Positions 11,640 through 22,602 of a DNA stretch of 64,000 nt are shown in pieces. A program made the translations under genes and the position numbers. This DNA comes from Prinia subflava. Lineage: Eukaryota; Chordata; Aves; Passeriformes; Cisticolidae. How positions within the stretch are numbered: position 1 is the first letter of the stretch; each line of letters begins with the position of its first letter. Location of the stretch: contig NW_026960608.1 of assembly GCF_021018805.1 (NCBI RefSeq), positions 1,798,001 to 1,862,000 on the forward strand. Direction: 5' to 3'. The notes beneath the pieces are model-generated. The model was not told where the DNA came from. It did no database searches and saw nothing but the letters and a program-made list of their open reading frames with translations.

Positions 11640-12340
11640 TGGATTCTCCAGGGCCAGTGGTCTGTTCTACAGGAGAACACTTCGAAGCCGAGCTAGAGTT
11701 TTCCCAAGGGACAGAACATAATTATACACATCTTGTTTCCCTGTGACATGAACATTTGGATTGGGGTTAGGAGATTCATATGGTTTCCCATACAATATTT
11801 CATAAGGACTAACTGACATCCCACTCCTAGGCTTTATCCGAATTCTTAGCAATGCTATTGGTAAAGCCTGTGGCCACTGCAGTTTGGCTTCCTGGCATAT
11901 TTTACTGATCTGCCCCTTCAGTGTCTGGTTCATTCTCTCTACTTGCCCACTTGACTGGGGTCTCCATGGTGTGTGGAGGTCCCAAGATATTCCCAATAAC
12001 TTGCTTACCCCTTGTACCACTGTGGCTATGAAGTGTGGGCCTCTGTCTGATGATATCCCTAGGGGCACCCCAAACCTGGGAATGATCTCCTGTAATAACC
12101 ACTTAACTGTTTCTTTTGCTTGGTTTGTGTGACAGGGAAGGGCTTCTGGCCATCTAGAAAACATGTCAACCCTTACTAACAGGTATTTGTATCCCCGAGT
12201 TTTTGGCAATTCTGCAAAATCTACTTGCCAATAGTCTCCTGGTTTTATTCTCATCCAAATTCTGCCTAACTGTGCCTGTTGTCTAGCAACTGGGTTTTTT
12301 TGTCAGGCAGATTTCACATTTAGACATTACTGACTTGGCC
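11640..12340 (-). pseudogene. pol: P2 integrase
   Basis: The best open piece (11,667-12,254, 195 codons) carries the integrase core: [10 protein letters not shown] with the first catalytic Asp, [10 protein letters not shown] with the second, and [16 protein letters not shown] with the catalytic Glu, followed by the start of the C-terminal domain. The upstream zinc-binding part lies in broken frames near 12,290-12,340 (Cys residues of a C-x2-C are visible). The core wording is gammaretrovirus-like rather than the KTDNGPAY type of P1, P5 and P7. The C-terminal domain overlaps the start of env near 11,480. Confidence 0.88.
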
Positions 12341-12573
12341 ATTGTTTGTACCCATACTGAGATTAGGTATTGTCTCAACTACTTTACCAACGCCTCTGCA
12401 CCCCAGTGACACTCATCATGTTTTACCTGTAAAATTTCTCTCATTACCAAAGGAGGTACCACTATTTGCCCTTGTGCGGTTACATACTACCCTTCTGCGT
12501 TCTTCTGTGCCTTCAGCAGTTGTGCTAGTTTGTCGTCTTCTATTGTATGTTTTGGCTTAGGAGGCAAATTAAA

Positions 12574-14521
12574 TTAAGAGATATTAAGTCTTGATGGTAT
12601 CAATGCCATTGTTTTCTGCACCTCTCGCGCTACCTGACGGGCTGCCCAATCTGCTCTTCGATTTCCTTCACAAATTTTGGAGTTGCCTGATTGATGTGCT
12701 TTGCAGTGCATAATTGCTACTTGTTCAGGTTTTTGTACTGCATCTATCAGCTGTAGGACTGCATCTTGATGTTTAATATTTGTCCCTTGGGAGGACAGCA
12801 GTCCTCTTTCTTTCCATAAAGCACCGTGTACATGCACTACTCCAAAGGCATATTTGGAGTCAGTCTAGACATTTACTGTCTTTCCCTCACTCAGCTCTAG
12901 TGCTCTGGTTAATGCGATTAGTTCTGCCCTTTGTGCAGATGTATTAGGTGGTAGTGCTTTTGCCTCTATTACTACATCAATTGTGGTTACTGCATATCCT
13001 GCGTATCTGGTTCCGTTTTCCATGAAGCTGCTTCCATCTGTAAAGAGTTCCCACTCTGGTTGCTCTAGGGGGACATCCTTCAGATCTGTTCTTGCTGAAT
13101 AGGTGTGCTCAATTACTTCTAGACAGTCATGCTCTAATGGACCTTCCTCAGCTGTGGCACCTAGAAATAGAGCTGGATTCAAGAGGTTAGTTGTTTTTAG
13201 TGCAACGTCATCCTGCTCAGTCAGGGTTACCTGAAATTTCATCATCCGGCTTGGAGAGAGCCAATGGCCCCCCTTTTGTTCTAGGACTGTAGGTATCATG
13301 TGTGGCACATAGACATCTATGTGTCTTCCCATCGTGAGCTTCCTGGCTTCCTGTATCAGCAGCACGGTAGCTGCCACTGCCCGCAGACATGAAGGCCACC
13401 CAGCACTTACGTTGTAGAGTTGTTTGGAAAAGTAACCCACCGGCCTTTTCTAGCTTCCCAGTCGTTGGGTCAGGACTCCCAGTGCCAGTCGCTGCCTTTC
13501 ATGCACGTACAGCTGAGAGTCTAGACAGATCAGGTAACTCCAAAGCAGGAGCAGTTGTCAATGCTTCCTTTAACTTCTGGAAGGCCTCTTTCTGTGGTTT
13601 GCCCCATACAAGGGTTTTGCAATTAGTCTATAGTCCATGATCCACAGGCGACACCACCCAGTCATTCCAAGGAAGATCCACAGCTCGTGTAGATTCTGGG
13701 GCTCTGGAATAGCACAGATAGCTTGAATACGATTAGTACCCAGTTTTCTCTGCCCTTGTGAGATTTCACATCCCAGGTAAATCACAGTCTGTTGGGCAAT
13801 CTGTGCTTTTTCTCTGGATACCTTATACCCTCCCATTCCTAATGAATTTAAGATCTCAGTGGTTACCTTTATGCAGGTCATTTCTTCCTCTGTTGCAATC
13901 AAAATGTCATCTACATACTGGAGTAATAGGTATTGGTCTCTCGGTACTTGCCCTTCTTTGGTCTAGATTTCCAGTTTCTTTGCCAGTTGATTCCCAAATA
14001 AAGTGGGTGAGTTCTTGTACCCCATCGGTAGTTGGGTCCAGGTGAGCTGGGTTTTTCTTCCATTTTCTGGATGTTCCCACTCAAAGGCAAATAGTTTCCT
14101 ACTTTCTTGGTCAAGGGGTATGCAGAAGGCATCTTTTAAGTCAGTTACAGTAAACCATTTATATATCTCTTTTACGGATGCTAACAATGTATAGGGATTG
14201 GCAACCACTGGATGAATGTCTTTTGTTATTTCATTTATACCTCTTAAATCCTGTACAAGTCTATACTCACCATTGGGTTTCTTTACCGGGAATATTGGGG
14301 TGTTGTATTCTGATTCACATTCTTCTACAATTCGATATTTTAAGAATTTATCAATGGTCTTTGCTATTCCCTGTCGTGCTTCTGGTTTTACAGGTTTTGT
14401 TTGATTCGTACAGCCTTTGCTCCTTCTTTTAACTCTACATGTACCAGTTGTGCTAGTTAAGATTTTCCAGGTACATCTGTTTCCCAGACAGAGGGAATTA
14501 CTGCATCCTCTACTTCCTTAG
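12574..14521 (-). pseudogene. pol: P2 reverse transcriptase and RNase H, broken
   Basis: RT begins at the left edge of the inserted LTR (14,521) with a frame containing FPVKKPNGEYR and LVQDLRGINE, then WFTVTDLKDAFCIPL (first Asp, 14,208-13,963), LPMGYKNSPTLF, and QYVDDILIAT (active site) near 13,915. The thumb and connection follow in 13,570-13,902. RNase H occupies 12,865-13,440 (ELFTDGSSFMENG, SAQRAELIALTRALEL) and 12,574-12,837 (HCKAHQSG, GNRRADWAAR). Stops at about 13,437, 12,862 and elsewhere, plus frame changes, separate the pieces. The layout is that of a class I Pol. Confidence 0.88.
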
Positions 14522-15347
14522 TGTCTTGGTTTGAAAGGCAGGTATCTGCTAGGAAGGGGGCAGGAACTCCCTAGAGACAGAGAATTCAAATCCCCTCCCT
14601 CCAAATTATTCTAATTTAAAAAATTAAAGGAGCTTTCAGACAGAGGTATCGGGATAGGAATAACAGTTCTTTACTAGTATATATGACAAAACAACAAACA
14701 ACAACTACAGCATCAATAATAAACAGAACCAAGAACCTTGAGGGCTTTCTTTCACAAAGATGCCCAGGGCAGTTTGATCTCGGTGCCCCTGCAGGACTCC
14801 AAGAGGCTGAGCTGGAAGGGAGGAAAGTCCCGGGCTGGTGGATGAGATGAGGAGCTCTGCGCTGGTAGCTGGAGCGGCTGGGGTGTCCCGGCAGGGTTTG
14901 GCAGTGCAGGGCTACAGAGTAGCAGGGGAACCTCAAAGCTCCAAAGAAGCAGCGGTGGTGGGGGGAGGCTGGAGAAAGCGAGCTCAGGATTCCTGGGTAC
15001 ACGAGCAGATGACGGTATATTTCCCAGGACGAGACAGAGGCAGAGTGATGGCCGCAAACTCTTCCTGCAACGGGGGGCAGCTTGACCGTCCTCCTCGATG
15101 CTGAAAGCAAGAGTGAGTTCCCCTCCCCCAGCTCTGTCTTCTTGCCTTTCCCAAAGCTGGTCATCTCTCCCCTCTGAGGGACACTCCCAGGGACTCAAAA
15201 ACAATACGTGTAGTCTTGTGCTGCCATGTCCCTTAAATACTCCCTTTTGTTCTGACTAAGTAGTCATCAAGGCCTCTTGGAAACTTATGGGAAAAAAAAT
15301 TCTGTAAGTGAAAAAAAACCAAAACAAAACAAATCTAACCCCCAACA
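14522..15347 (-). mobile_element. Solo LTR, family A (ERVL-type), inserted in P2 protease-RT junction
   Basis: 826 bp, plus-strand ends TGTCTTGG and CCCCCAACA, flanked by the 5-bp duplication CTTAG (14,517-14,521 and 15,348-15,352). The sequence belongs to the same family as the P4 provirus LTRs (36,147 and 42,187) but is about 75 bp longer and clearly diverged. The long frames on either strand (for example 14,616-15,164) are not genes. The orientation matches P2. Confidence 0.92.
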
Positions 15348-15352
15348 CTTAG

Positions 15353-16213
15353 GAATATTAGAAATTGGTTTTTCTTTTATCATCAAAATCCTTCTTGTCT
15401 TAGACTCGGGTATTCTCATTACAAGTTCACCATTCTCAAAGGTAATTACTGCCTCCAGTGCTGCCAGTAGATCGCACCCTAAGAGCGGAGTTGGGCAATC
15501 TGGCATGTATAAGAATTCATGGGTCAAGATCTTATCTTCAAAGCTCAATTCTAGGGGTTGCAGGAATGGCCGTATCTCTTCCTTCCCTGTGGCTCCAATG
15601 ACTGCTGCTGACTTGTTCCCGACTTGCCCCTCAAGGTAATTTAATACAGAATGTCTTGCTCCCGTGTCAATGAGAAAATCTACGTCTTTCCCTTCTAAAT
15701 GCAAAGTCACCATGGGCTCTCTTGATCCTGGCTCCCTCTCATGTAAGACCATGACCCTGGCTACACCATCCAACTGAGGCTCACCACTCTGATTAAACAT
15801 GCTGTGTAACTGAGGCTGACCATTCTGGCTAAACTGACTTGGACACTCCCTTTTCCAGTGTCCCTCCATTCGACAATACGCACACTGGTTTAGACCTAGA
15901 CTTCCACGACCAGAACCTCTTCCAAAGCCACCTCTATTAACGCCACAACCTCCTCTACCACGTCCTCGCCCCTGTCTCTGTAAAACTGCCAAAAGGCTTT
16001 GCCCCTGTTTCTTGGCAACTTCTCTGTCCCTGTTATTATAAACTTTCCAGGCAACTTCTAGGAGTTTATCCAAGTTTCTTAACTCTTCACCTTCCAGTTT
16101 CTGTAGCTTTTTCCTAATATCCTCCTGTGCCTGACCCAGAAAAATAAAGGCAAGCTGAGTTCTTCCTTGCTCACTGTCTACTTGAAGATCAGTATATCTT
16201 CTAGCTGCTTCCT
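15353..16213 (-). pseudogene. gag-pro: P2 gag C-terminus (CA end, NC) and protease
   Basis: This is the downstream half of P2 gag after the P3 insertion. A CA end (EDIRKKLQKLEGEELRNLDK-like text) leads to an Arg/Gly-rich stretch, a single NC zinc knuckle (CAYCRMEGHWKREC, C-x2-C-x4-H-x4-C), a linker with two QPQL repeats, and an aspartic protease with the catalytic FLIDTGARHSVL and a LLGCDLL block. NC and protease share one frame with no stop between them, whereas gammaretroviruses normally have a UAG there; a Gln codon in the linker may mark its former position. The frame runs on into LTR A at 15,347. Confidence 0.88.
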
Positions 16214-16727
16214 TGTTGGGAAGGATGAAGTAGAAAGACCTTGCAAATATGGTGGTTTAGATTCTGGGAGTCTGAGTTCAACAAGCGAGATAGAAATGAA
16301 AGCATGCTTTGAGATTTAGGGTGTGGGGTGCAGGGCCATCAGCTTGTGAACAACGACCTGCTAAGCTGAGGACCAGCCCCCTTGATTAAACAATATACTT
16401 CTGCTAAGCTGAGGGCCAGATCGTTTGATTAAACAATCCCCTTCTGCTTGCCTTGGGTGGTAGGACATTTCTATTGGCTGTATGTGTTGTTATCTTGTAT
16501 TAGATTGGTTGGTCCAACTCATACTCTTCAACTTAGAAAGGTATTGAATGTACAGGATTCGGGGCTCTGCCCTCTCTCGGCTCGGTTCACTGTTCCTGCT
16601 CTCCTGGCCTGCTTTAGCTGTGCCTAGCAGCTACAAGCAAGGCCTTCACAATAAACCACGTGTTACCCCTGCACATTGCTTATAGATACTTTGTTGTTGA
16701 CTCTACTGTCACGGAGATACTCCTTCA
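16214..16727 (+). mobile_element. P3 5' LTR
   Basis: TGTTGGGAAGG...ACTCCTTCA, 514 bp. U3 holds a tandem duplication of about 43 bp (16,358-16,400 and 16,401-16,443, each starting CTGCTAAGCTGAGG and ending in a GATTAAACAAT block), a typical enhancer-repeat arrangement. AATAAA lies at 16,650-16,655. Just after the LTR, TGTCGCCCAGCCGTGGA (from about 16,730) resembles a degenerate tRNA-Lys-type primer binding site; this is inference from similarity and position only. Confidence 0.88.
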
Positions 16728-17312
16728 ATTGTCGCCCAGCCGTGGATGAACGACGGATCCAGCCTTTTCCACCTGTGGGAGATTTCTCCATGGACGGTAA
16801 CTAAATAAGCAGTTTTAGCCACCTGAATGTGTTGCGAGCACAGCTTACGGCTGCAGCGCAGCGCCATAGCTGGAGCTCTTAAAATCTGCTGAGGTACACC
16901 TGGAGCACGGGAAGCTGTTACTGCCGTAGCAGCCTCCTCGAGCTCTCAGGAGAATCTACCTGGCAGTCCTCGAGCATGGGGTCGCCGCTGAACAGCGGCT
17001 CCTTGGAGCTCTCCTGAGGATCAGCGTAGCTACTCTTGAGCCCTGTCTCGCCGTTGCTGGCAGCGGCGTGCCGGAGCTCTGCTGAGGGAATCTGCTACGT
17101 GTCAGAGCACACGCGAGTGTTGCTGAAAGCACCGCCCGCACTACAGCTCTGAGTGGGACGTCCCGAGCATGGCAAGCCGAAGCCAGTGCTCTGAGGAGGG
17201 ACGTGAAGCAGCGTCCATGCCGACGGGAGTGCCCGGCCAACACTCCACGCCGTTTGAGCTAAGGACCCTGCTTTGGCGACACACAGGTGAGAAAGAAAAA
17301 ATCAGTCTAATA
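16728..17312 (+). promoter_or_regulatory. P3 5' leader with putative splice donor
   Basis: GC-rich leader between LTR and gag. It contains several imperfect copies of a GAGCTCT-C/G-CTGAGGA-like unit near 16,935, 17,010 and 17,080, which could form stem-loops for packaging or dimerisation (inference). ACACAG/GTGAGA at about 17,286 is a good candidate for the major splice donor, 26 bases ahead of the gag ATG. Confidence 0.5.
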
Positions 17313-17525
17313 ATGGGGCAATCACACTCTACCGGTGATAAATATCTTTATAAGCAACTAAAGCATTTATTGTACTCTAGTCAAAGTAAGTTACCAAAAG
17401 AAGAGCTAAAAAACCTCTTAGAATGGACTTTGATTAATTTCCCAAATGTTGACTGGTCAGCTGTATTTACCAAAGAATTTTGGGACACAGTCGGAAATAA
17501 GCTCTTTAATAACATTTCCCGCTAA
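17313..17525 (+). pseudogene. gag: P3 gag, matrix (MA)
   Basis: The ATG at 17,313 begins MGQSHSTGDKY, a classic N-myristoylation start (Gly2, Ser at position 6), followed by a betaretrovirus-like MA helix set (LYKQLKHLLY, LKNLLEWTLINFPNVDWS, FWDTVGNKLF). The frame stops at TAA 17,523-17,525, and the same frame continues directly as an Ala-rich coding-like stretch (17,526-17,760), so this is a single nonsense codon inside an otherwise continuous gag. Confidence 0.82.
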
Positions 17526-20500
17526 GATTTCGCGGCCGCGGAGCTCGTCCCAGCCTGCAGGGCGCTTGTAGAAATCCTTGCTGCGAAGGAGCGACCCGCG
17601 GTAGCTGCTTTAAAGAATGCCATTCCCACCGCAAGTTTGCAGCACGACACGCCCACCGCCTTCCAGCCGAACCTCGTGGCTCCGGTACCCACCGTCCCGC
17701 TAGCCCCTGCCGCCCCGTCCCCTCTCCCCGTGGCCCCTGGCACCCCACCTGCCCCCACTACCCCCCCCCCACCCGGATCCGCGCCATCCCGCTGCTCCCT
17801 GCTGCCCCGGCTCCCGCGGTGTCGGCCCCCGGTTCCACCGGCGTTGCCACGGTCCCCCTCCTCACTTCTGCCCCAGCGAGCCCGCCCACCGCCGTCCCTG
17901 CGCCCCTATCAGCCCCCCTAAGTCCCGCCGGGCCGGCCGCTTGCCCCTGCCCACCCACGTCTCTGCCAGCTGCTGTCGTCCCACCTCCCTTGGCCGCGGC
18001 CTCAACCACCACGTGTCCCCCACGGCGCCACGCCGCTTCCCCTCCCCCAGCGCCCCCTATGCACGTGCCCGCTGCTCGCTTTGTCCCCCCCGGGGCTCCT
18101 ACGCGGTTCCCGGGTCCAGGCGTTCCGGCGCGGTTCCCCTCTCACGGTGTACCGCCGAGGTTCCCCAACCCCGGCGTTCCGGCAGAGCTCCCTTGCCCCC
18201 GCGCGGCTGCGCGGGACCTCGTAGAAGCTGCACTGAACACAGCAGCCCCAGCCGCGGCCAGTGCCCCAGCTCACCGCCCGCCGCCAGCCCCGGTGCTCGC
18301 CGCGGCTGTTCCCGTGTTGGAAACGGCGCCCTCCCCCCTTCCCTCTGCCGCTCCGGCCCGACCCCCCGGTCCCGCCGCCCCAGCGGCTCCGCTCATGCCC
18401 GCACAGACCCCTACGTTTGCGGCCGCCGCGCCCAGAGCCGCGCCTCCCTCCGCGCCCGCGGCGGCAGCCCAGCCTCCTGCCCCCAGTTCCCCCGGAGCGC
18501 CTCCGTTGTTCGCCGCGCCGCCGCTGCTCGCCGTTCCGTCCCGGGCCGTGCCGGCTCTGCCGCAGCCCTCTGAGTCCGAACTGCTGCGAGGAGTCGCCCC
18601 GCCGCTTCTTGCCACCGCGGATGCCCCGTTCCCGCCCGCGGCTGCGCTGCCCTCCGCGCCCCCAGTCCCGGCTGCGGCGCTGATGGACACAGACAGGCAA
18701 GCCCTGCCTAGCACGTGGGCCATTGTCCCGCATCACGCGGAACCGCTGGAGTGGCCCGCGCATGCGCAGTTGCCGCTTCCCCAGAACCAGCACGCCCCGC
18801 CTCCGCCCCCCGCAGCCTTTGCCGCGGCTCTGACACACCCTCCCGGTCCCGACCCGCCGCCTGCCACGGTGCAGCCCCAGCCGGCATCCCTGTGCCCGCT
18901 GCCCCCATGCCAGGCTGCACGGCCGCTGCCGCCAGAGCCGATATTCGCAATTCCAGAACTGTATCCATCCGCGCCGCCAGCCCAGACAGTTCCTGCTCCG
19001 ACAGCCCCAGCTGCAGCCTCTCCGCAAATAATCCCTCCCGCAGCTCGGCCCGCCACGCCACTACTAAGGCACCAGCACACGGCACCCACGCATCTCCAGC
19101 CCCCAAACATCCCTCCGCCACCACCGCCGAGTCCACAGACAGCACCGCTACAGCAGATTCCTGCACCACTTTGGATGCATCCTTCTGCGCCACCCTCTCT
19201 GCCATACTCTGCCGTCCTGGGCACAGCCACATCTTTGAGAGACCCCTCACCACCGCACGACCCTGCCCAGCTAACAGCTGATGTGCCTTCACTGTCAGCT
19301 CCTCTGCCTCCGATGCCTGCTGCCCTACCCCAGCCACCGAATCTCCTCGGTCACCCAGCTGCGTTCCCGCCCTCCGCACCCCTAGCACTGAATGAGACTT
19401 CATTGTATCACAGCCCGTTCAGACAGTCCCAGCCAAACACACAAACCGTGCAACGAAAAGGGGGAGAGTGGAATACGACAGCTGCTTCAATGAACACAGG
19501 ACAGACAGAGAACTATTTTGTCCCTGCAAATGACAACCCTTTGATTCAAATACAAGAGAACCCTGAAAAACAAATAAGTCTCTTCCCAAACAGCTCTACA
19601 GGCCCCCCTGTCCCTGTGTTTGGGGCAGATTTCTCAACCCAAAATGAGACATTAAACCCTGATTATTCACTAACATCAATCCCAAAAGTACAAAACCCCC
19701 AGAAGTGCTTCAACAATTCCCAGTTCACTGACTGGCATGAAGTCAGACGCCTGATTTGCAAAGAGGAAAGTCTGAATCCTCTAGCTATGCCTGTGCTATT
19801 CAGCCAACAAGCCAAAAATACAAGAACATGGACAGCTATCCCACCTCATGAGATAAAAGAACTACGAAAAGCAGTGAAAGACAGTGGCATTTGCTCACCA
19901 TATTTTAAACAACTGCTTAAAAGTATGATAGAAGAACACACGCTGACACCAAATGACTGTAAAAATCTCGCCAGTGTAATTCTCACAGATTCACAATATA
20001 TGCTGTGGGAACACATATGGAGAAGAATGCTTACAGGAGTTTTGACCACTTACAGGCAAAGCACTGATGCAACCCTTCGCACCCTTACCATATCTAAGCT
20101 GACTGGTGAGCATCCTGATGATCAGAATGAAGATCAAGTGAACCTACCCAGAATAGTATTTGATGACATTAAAAAAATGGCTCGTAGAGCCTTTTTGCAG
20201 ATTCAGCCTGCAGGAAGTTTTGAAAAAGCCTACAATCTGATTAGTCAAGAGCTGTCTGAACCATTTACTGCATTTGCAGACCGAGTGATACAAGCAGCAG
20301 AAAGGCAATGTGGCGATGATATAGCTCGCCCAATTATGATAAGGAACATTATTGAAAATAACGCAAATGCTGAATGTAAAAGAGTAATCAAAGCCCTAGG
20401 AAAAGAAAGACCCACAGTACCTGAAATGATTGAAGCCTGCAACAAAATTGGAAGTCCACAGCAAGTGGCAGCTATCCAAGCAAATGAACTTAGAAAGACT

Positions 20501-20629
20501 TTAGGAGAAAAAATTGAACGAGCTCTTATGGCTCAGGCAACACAAGCAGAGGCACGAGACCAAAAACTGACTGAAATTCTAGTACCTCAGCACCTTGCTA
20601 CTTTTGTAAAAAACCTGGTCATATTGTGA
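17526..20629 (+). pseudogene. gag: P3 gag, giant Pro/Ala-rich region and capsid (CA)
   Basis: After the MA stop the frame stays open to a run of ten C at 17,761-17,770, where it shifts; from there a single frame runs without a stop to 20,629. About 640 codons up to roughly 19,420 are Pro/Ala-rich and strongly GC-rich, with no recognisable domain. Composition then changes sharply to normal, and CA follows: LKSMIEEHTLTPNDCKNLA, LTDSQYMLWEHIWRRML, and a major-homology-type region in EPFTAFADRVIQAAERQ, then ANAECKRVIKALG. The last codons (after about 20,590) are out of frame with the zinc knuckles. P5 gag has a Pro-rich region in the same place but only about 230 codons long. Large antisense ORFs here are shadows of the GC-rich tract. 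Confidence 0.82.
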
Positions 20630-20952
20630 GAAATTGCCCAGAAATTAAAAGGGGTGCACAAGCACCACATCGCTGCCATGCCTGCAAAAAAGGGAAACAT
20701 CATGCCTGGCAATGTCCAGCTAAGCATGACACAAGACAAACCCACTTTCCAAAAAACTCCAAAGTGAGCGCGCAACACCATCATGTGACGACACAAATAG
20801 TGGCATCCCAATCACCCGAGGCAAAATTTATAAATGCCTCGACTCCACAACCCTCTGCTACATTACCAGTCGAATCCCAAGTACTGACCCAGACCTACTA
20901 CCACCAAGATCCTGACGAACTTTGGCAACCTCCAAATCAACAACACTTTTAA
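20594..20952 (+). pseudogene. gag: P3 gag, nucleocapsid (NC) with two zinc knuckles
   Basis: In the frame one step from CA, the first knuckle is CYFCKKPGHIVRNC and the second CHACKKGKHHAWQC, both C-x2-C-x4-H-x4-C, as in class II ERVs. A basic linker and a Pro/Ser/Thr-rich tail follow to the TAA at 20,950-20,952. The frame change from CA lies near 20,590; a single indel would explain it. No protease follows, although in intact class II elements the pro frame overlaps here. Confidence 0.85.
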
Positions 20953-20984
20953 AAGACAATAGCTAAATTGTTTGTTTGATAGTT

Positions 20985-21147
20985 AGAGCTTTGCACCTTG
21001 GCTAAAAGAACTTTGTAAAATAGGCCTGTTCATTTTAATAGTAATAGTTGTAGTTTTAGTAGTAGTTCCCTGCATACTTCAGTGTGTGCAGAAAATTATG
21101 AGTAAAGCAGTTTCTAGTATTTTAATTGTTCATCAGAACGGGGGAGA
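20985..21147 (+). pseudogene. env: P3 env remnant: membrane anchor and tail
   Basis: A short frame reads a hydrophobic anchor (IGLFILIVIVVVLVVVPCI) followed by LQCVQKIMSKAVSS and a short tail that enters the polypurine tract. It resembles the anchor and tail of the P1 Env in this window (both have VPCxxQC after the span). The rest of env and all of pro-pol are missing, so the deletion junction lies at about 20,953-20,985. Confidence 0.8.
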
Positions 21148-21663
21148 TGTTGGGAAGGATGAAGTAGAAAGACCTTACAAATATAGTGGTTTAGATTCTG
21201 GGAGTCTGAGTTCAACAAGCGAGATAGAAATGAAAGCATGCTTTGAGATTTAGGGTGTGGGGTGCAGGGCCATCAGCTTGTGAACAACGACCTGCTAAGC
21301 TGAGGACCAGCCCCCTTGATTAAACAATATACTTCTGCTAAGCTGAGGGCCAGATCGTTTGATTAAACAATCCCCTTCTGCTTGCCTTGGGTGGTAGGAC
21401 ATTTCTATTGGCTGTATGTGTTGTTATCTTGTATTAGATTGGTTGGTCCAACTCATACTCTTCAACTTAGAAAGGTATTGAATGTACAGGATTCGGGGCT
21501 CTGCCCTCTCTCGGCTCGGTTCGCTGTTCCTGCTCTCCTGGCCTGCTTTAGCTGTGCCTAGCAGCTACAAGCAAGGCCTTCACAATAAACCACGTGTTAC
21601 CCCTGCACATTGCTTATAGAGATACTTTGTTGCTGACTCTACCGTCACGGAGATACTCCTTCA
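21148..21663 (+). mobile_element. P3 3' LTR
   Basis: 516 bp, preceded by ACGGGGGAGA (polypurine tract) and ending ...ACTCCTTCA ahead of the CTTCCT duplication. It contains the same 43-bp U3 duplication and AATAAA as the 5' copy. Near-identity of the two LTRs supports recent insertion. Confidence 0.9.
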
Positions 21664-21669
21664 CTTCCT

Positions 21670-22602
21670 TTAGTCTTTCTAGAAAGGCAGTGGGAGATTC
21701 TTTCTTTTCCTGTCGAATTTCATACAACTTAGACCAGTTCATACTCTTAGGTATTGCCTGTTGAACACCAATTGAAATCCACTCCTGATATCTCTTTAGC
21801 CTTAGCATATCTACTCCAGAGGGGTCGTTAGCATCCCACTCTGGATCTGCAGTGGGAAAACTGTAATCGAGTGTCCCTGTCACCAAACAATTTCGTATGT
21901 CTTCTCTAGCTCTTTCTCTTGCTGCCTGAAGTACCATGTCCCTTTCTGTCTCATCTATCAGTGTCTAATATCACATGAATATCTTCCTAATAAGGGTTCT
22001 GAGTTTTCATTATCATCTTAACCACGCGAGCTACCTTATCTGGGTTTTCTCTATATGTTCCAGCTGATTGTTTCCATATGACTAAATCAGCAAGTGAAAA
22101 GGGTACCTTTACAAAGACAGGTCCATTAGTTCCTACCCCTTGCCTCAGTGGTGCAATAATTGTTCTCTTTTGTTTGCCTGATTTTAATATACCCTTTCTT
22201 GCTTTAGGCCACGCCGGGGCCAGTTTTCCTCATGTTCGGTGAGCTACTGGGGCATCTAGCTCATCCGCTTCACTGTCACTACTTTCCATTCTATCTGTCT
22301 TCTCTGCACCTCCCCTTTGCTTCTGCCTCACAATCACATCCTGGACAGGCAAATCTGGCAGGGGAGGGTACAGGGGGGCAGAGGGGACAGAAGCTGGCGA
22401 AGGAGGTGTAGGTGGGAGAGGAGGGTACCCTTGAACCGGTGTTGGAGGAGGAATAAATCTTTCAGCAGGTGTCGGTGGGGGGGCAGGATAGTTTTGAGCA
22501 GGTATATGTGGAGAAGGGGGGGGTTCTCTGAGCAGGCGGAGGAGGGGCAGGCACCTGAGCAGGCAGAGGAGGGGCAGGCACAGGCAGAGGAGGATAATTA
22601 CC
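21670..22602 (-). pseudogene. gag: P2 gag, capsid N-terminal part and proline-rich p12
   Basis: On the minus strand, the proline-rich p12 domain (about 22,600-22,330, with PPLPVPAPPLPAQ repeats) leads to CA. CA fragments include FVKVPFSLADLVIWKQ-like text near 22,090 and the ORF 21,614-21,937 with the major homology region (QEKKESPTAFLERLKEV). The gene is cut at 21,669 by P3 and resumes at 16,213. The frame is broken at about 21,960. Gamma-type order MA-p12-CA-NC supports the class I assignment. Confidence 0.8.

Larger units (their letters stand above)
16214..21663 (+). mobile_element. Provirus P3: class II, gag-only (pro, pol and most of env deleted)
   Basis: A 5,450-bp element on the plus strand with two LTRs (16,214-16,727 and 21,148-21,663) and a perfect 6-bp duplication CTTCCT (16,208-16,213 and 21,664-21,669), inserted in the CA region of P2. 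It contains a leader, a long gag with an expanded Pro/Ala-rich region, two NC zinc knuckles, then an abrupt change to the membrane anchor and tail of an env gene, a polypurine tract (GGGGGAGA) and the 3' LTR. Protease, RT, RNase H, integrase and the env ectodomain are absent. By eye the LTRs differ at five positions plus a 2-bp indel, so the insertion is recent and must have used enzymes from another element. Confidence 0.9.

Noticed and set aside
14616..15204. Two long minus-strand ORFs (182 and 150 codons) at 14.6-15.2 kb, repeated as an 87-codon ORF in the P4 LTRs
   Set aside because: They lie within family A LTR sequence and overlap each other in different frames; chance ORFs in LTRs.
18002..19027. 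A 341-codon antisense ORF over the P3 Pro/Ala-rich region (plus others at 18,271, 18,708 and 18,733)
   Set aside because: GC-rich sequence has few stops in any frame; these are Arg/Gly-rich shadows of the gag frame with no domain.
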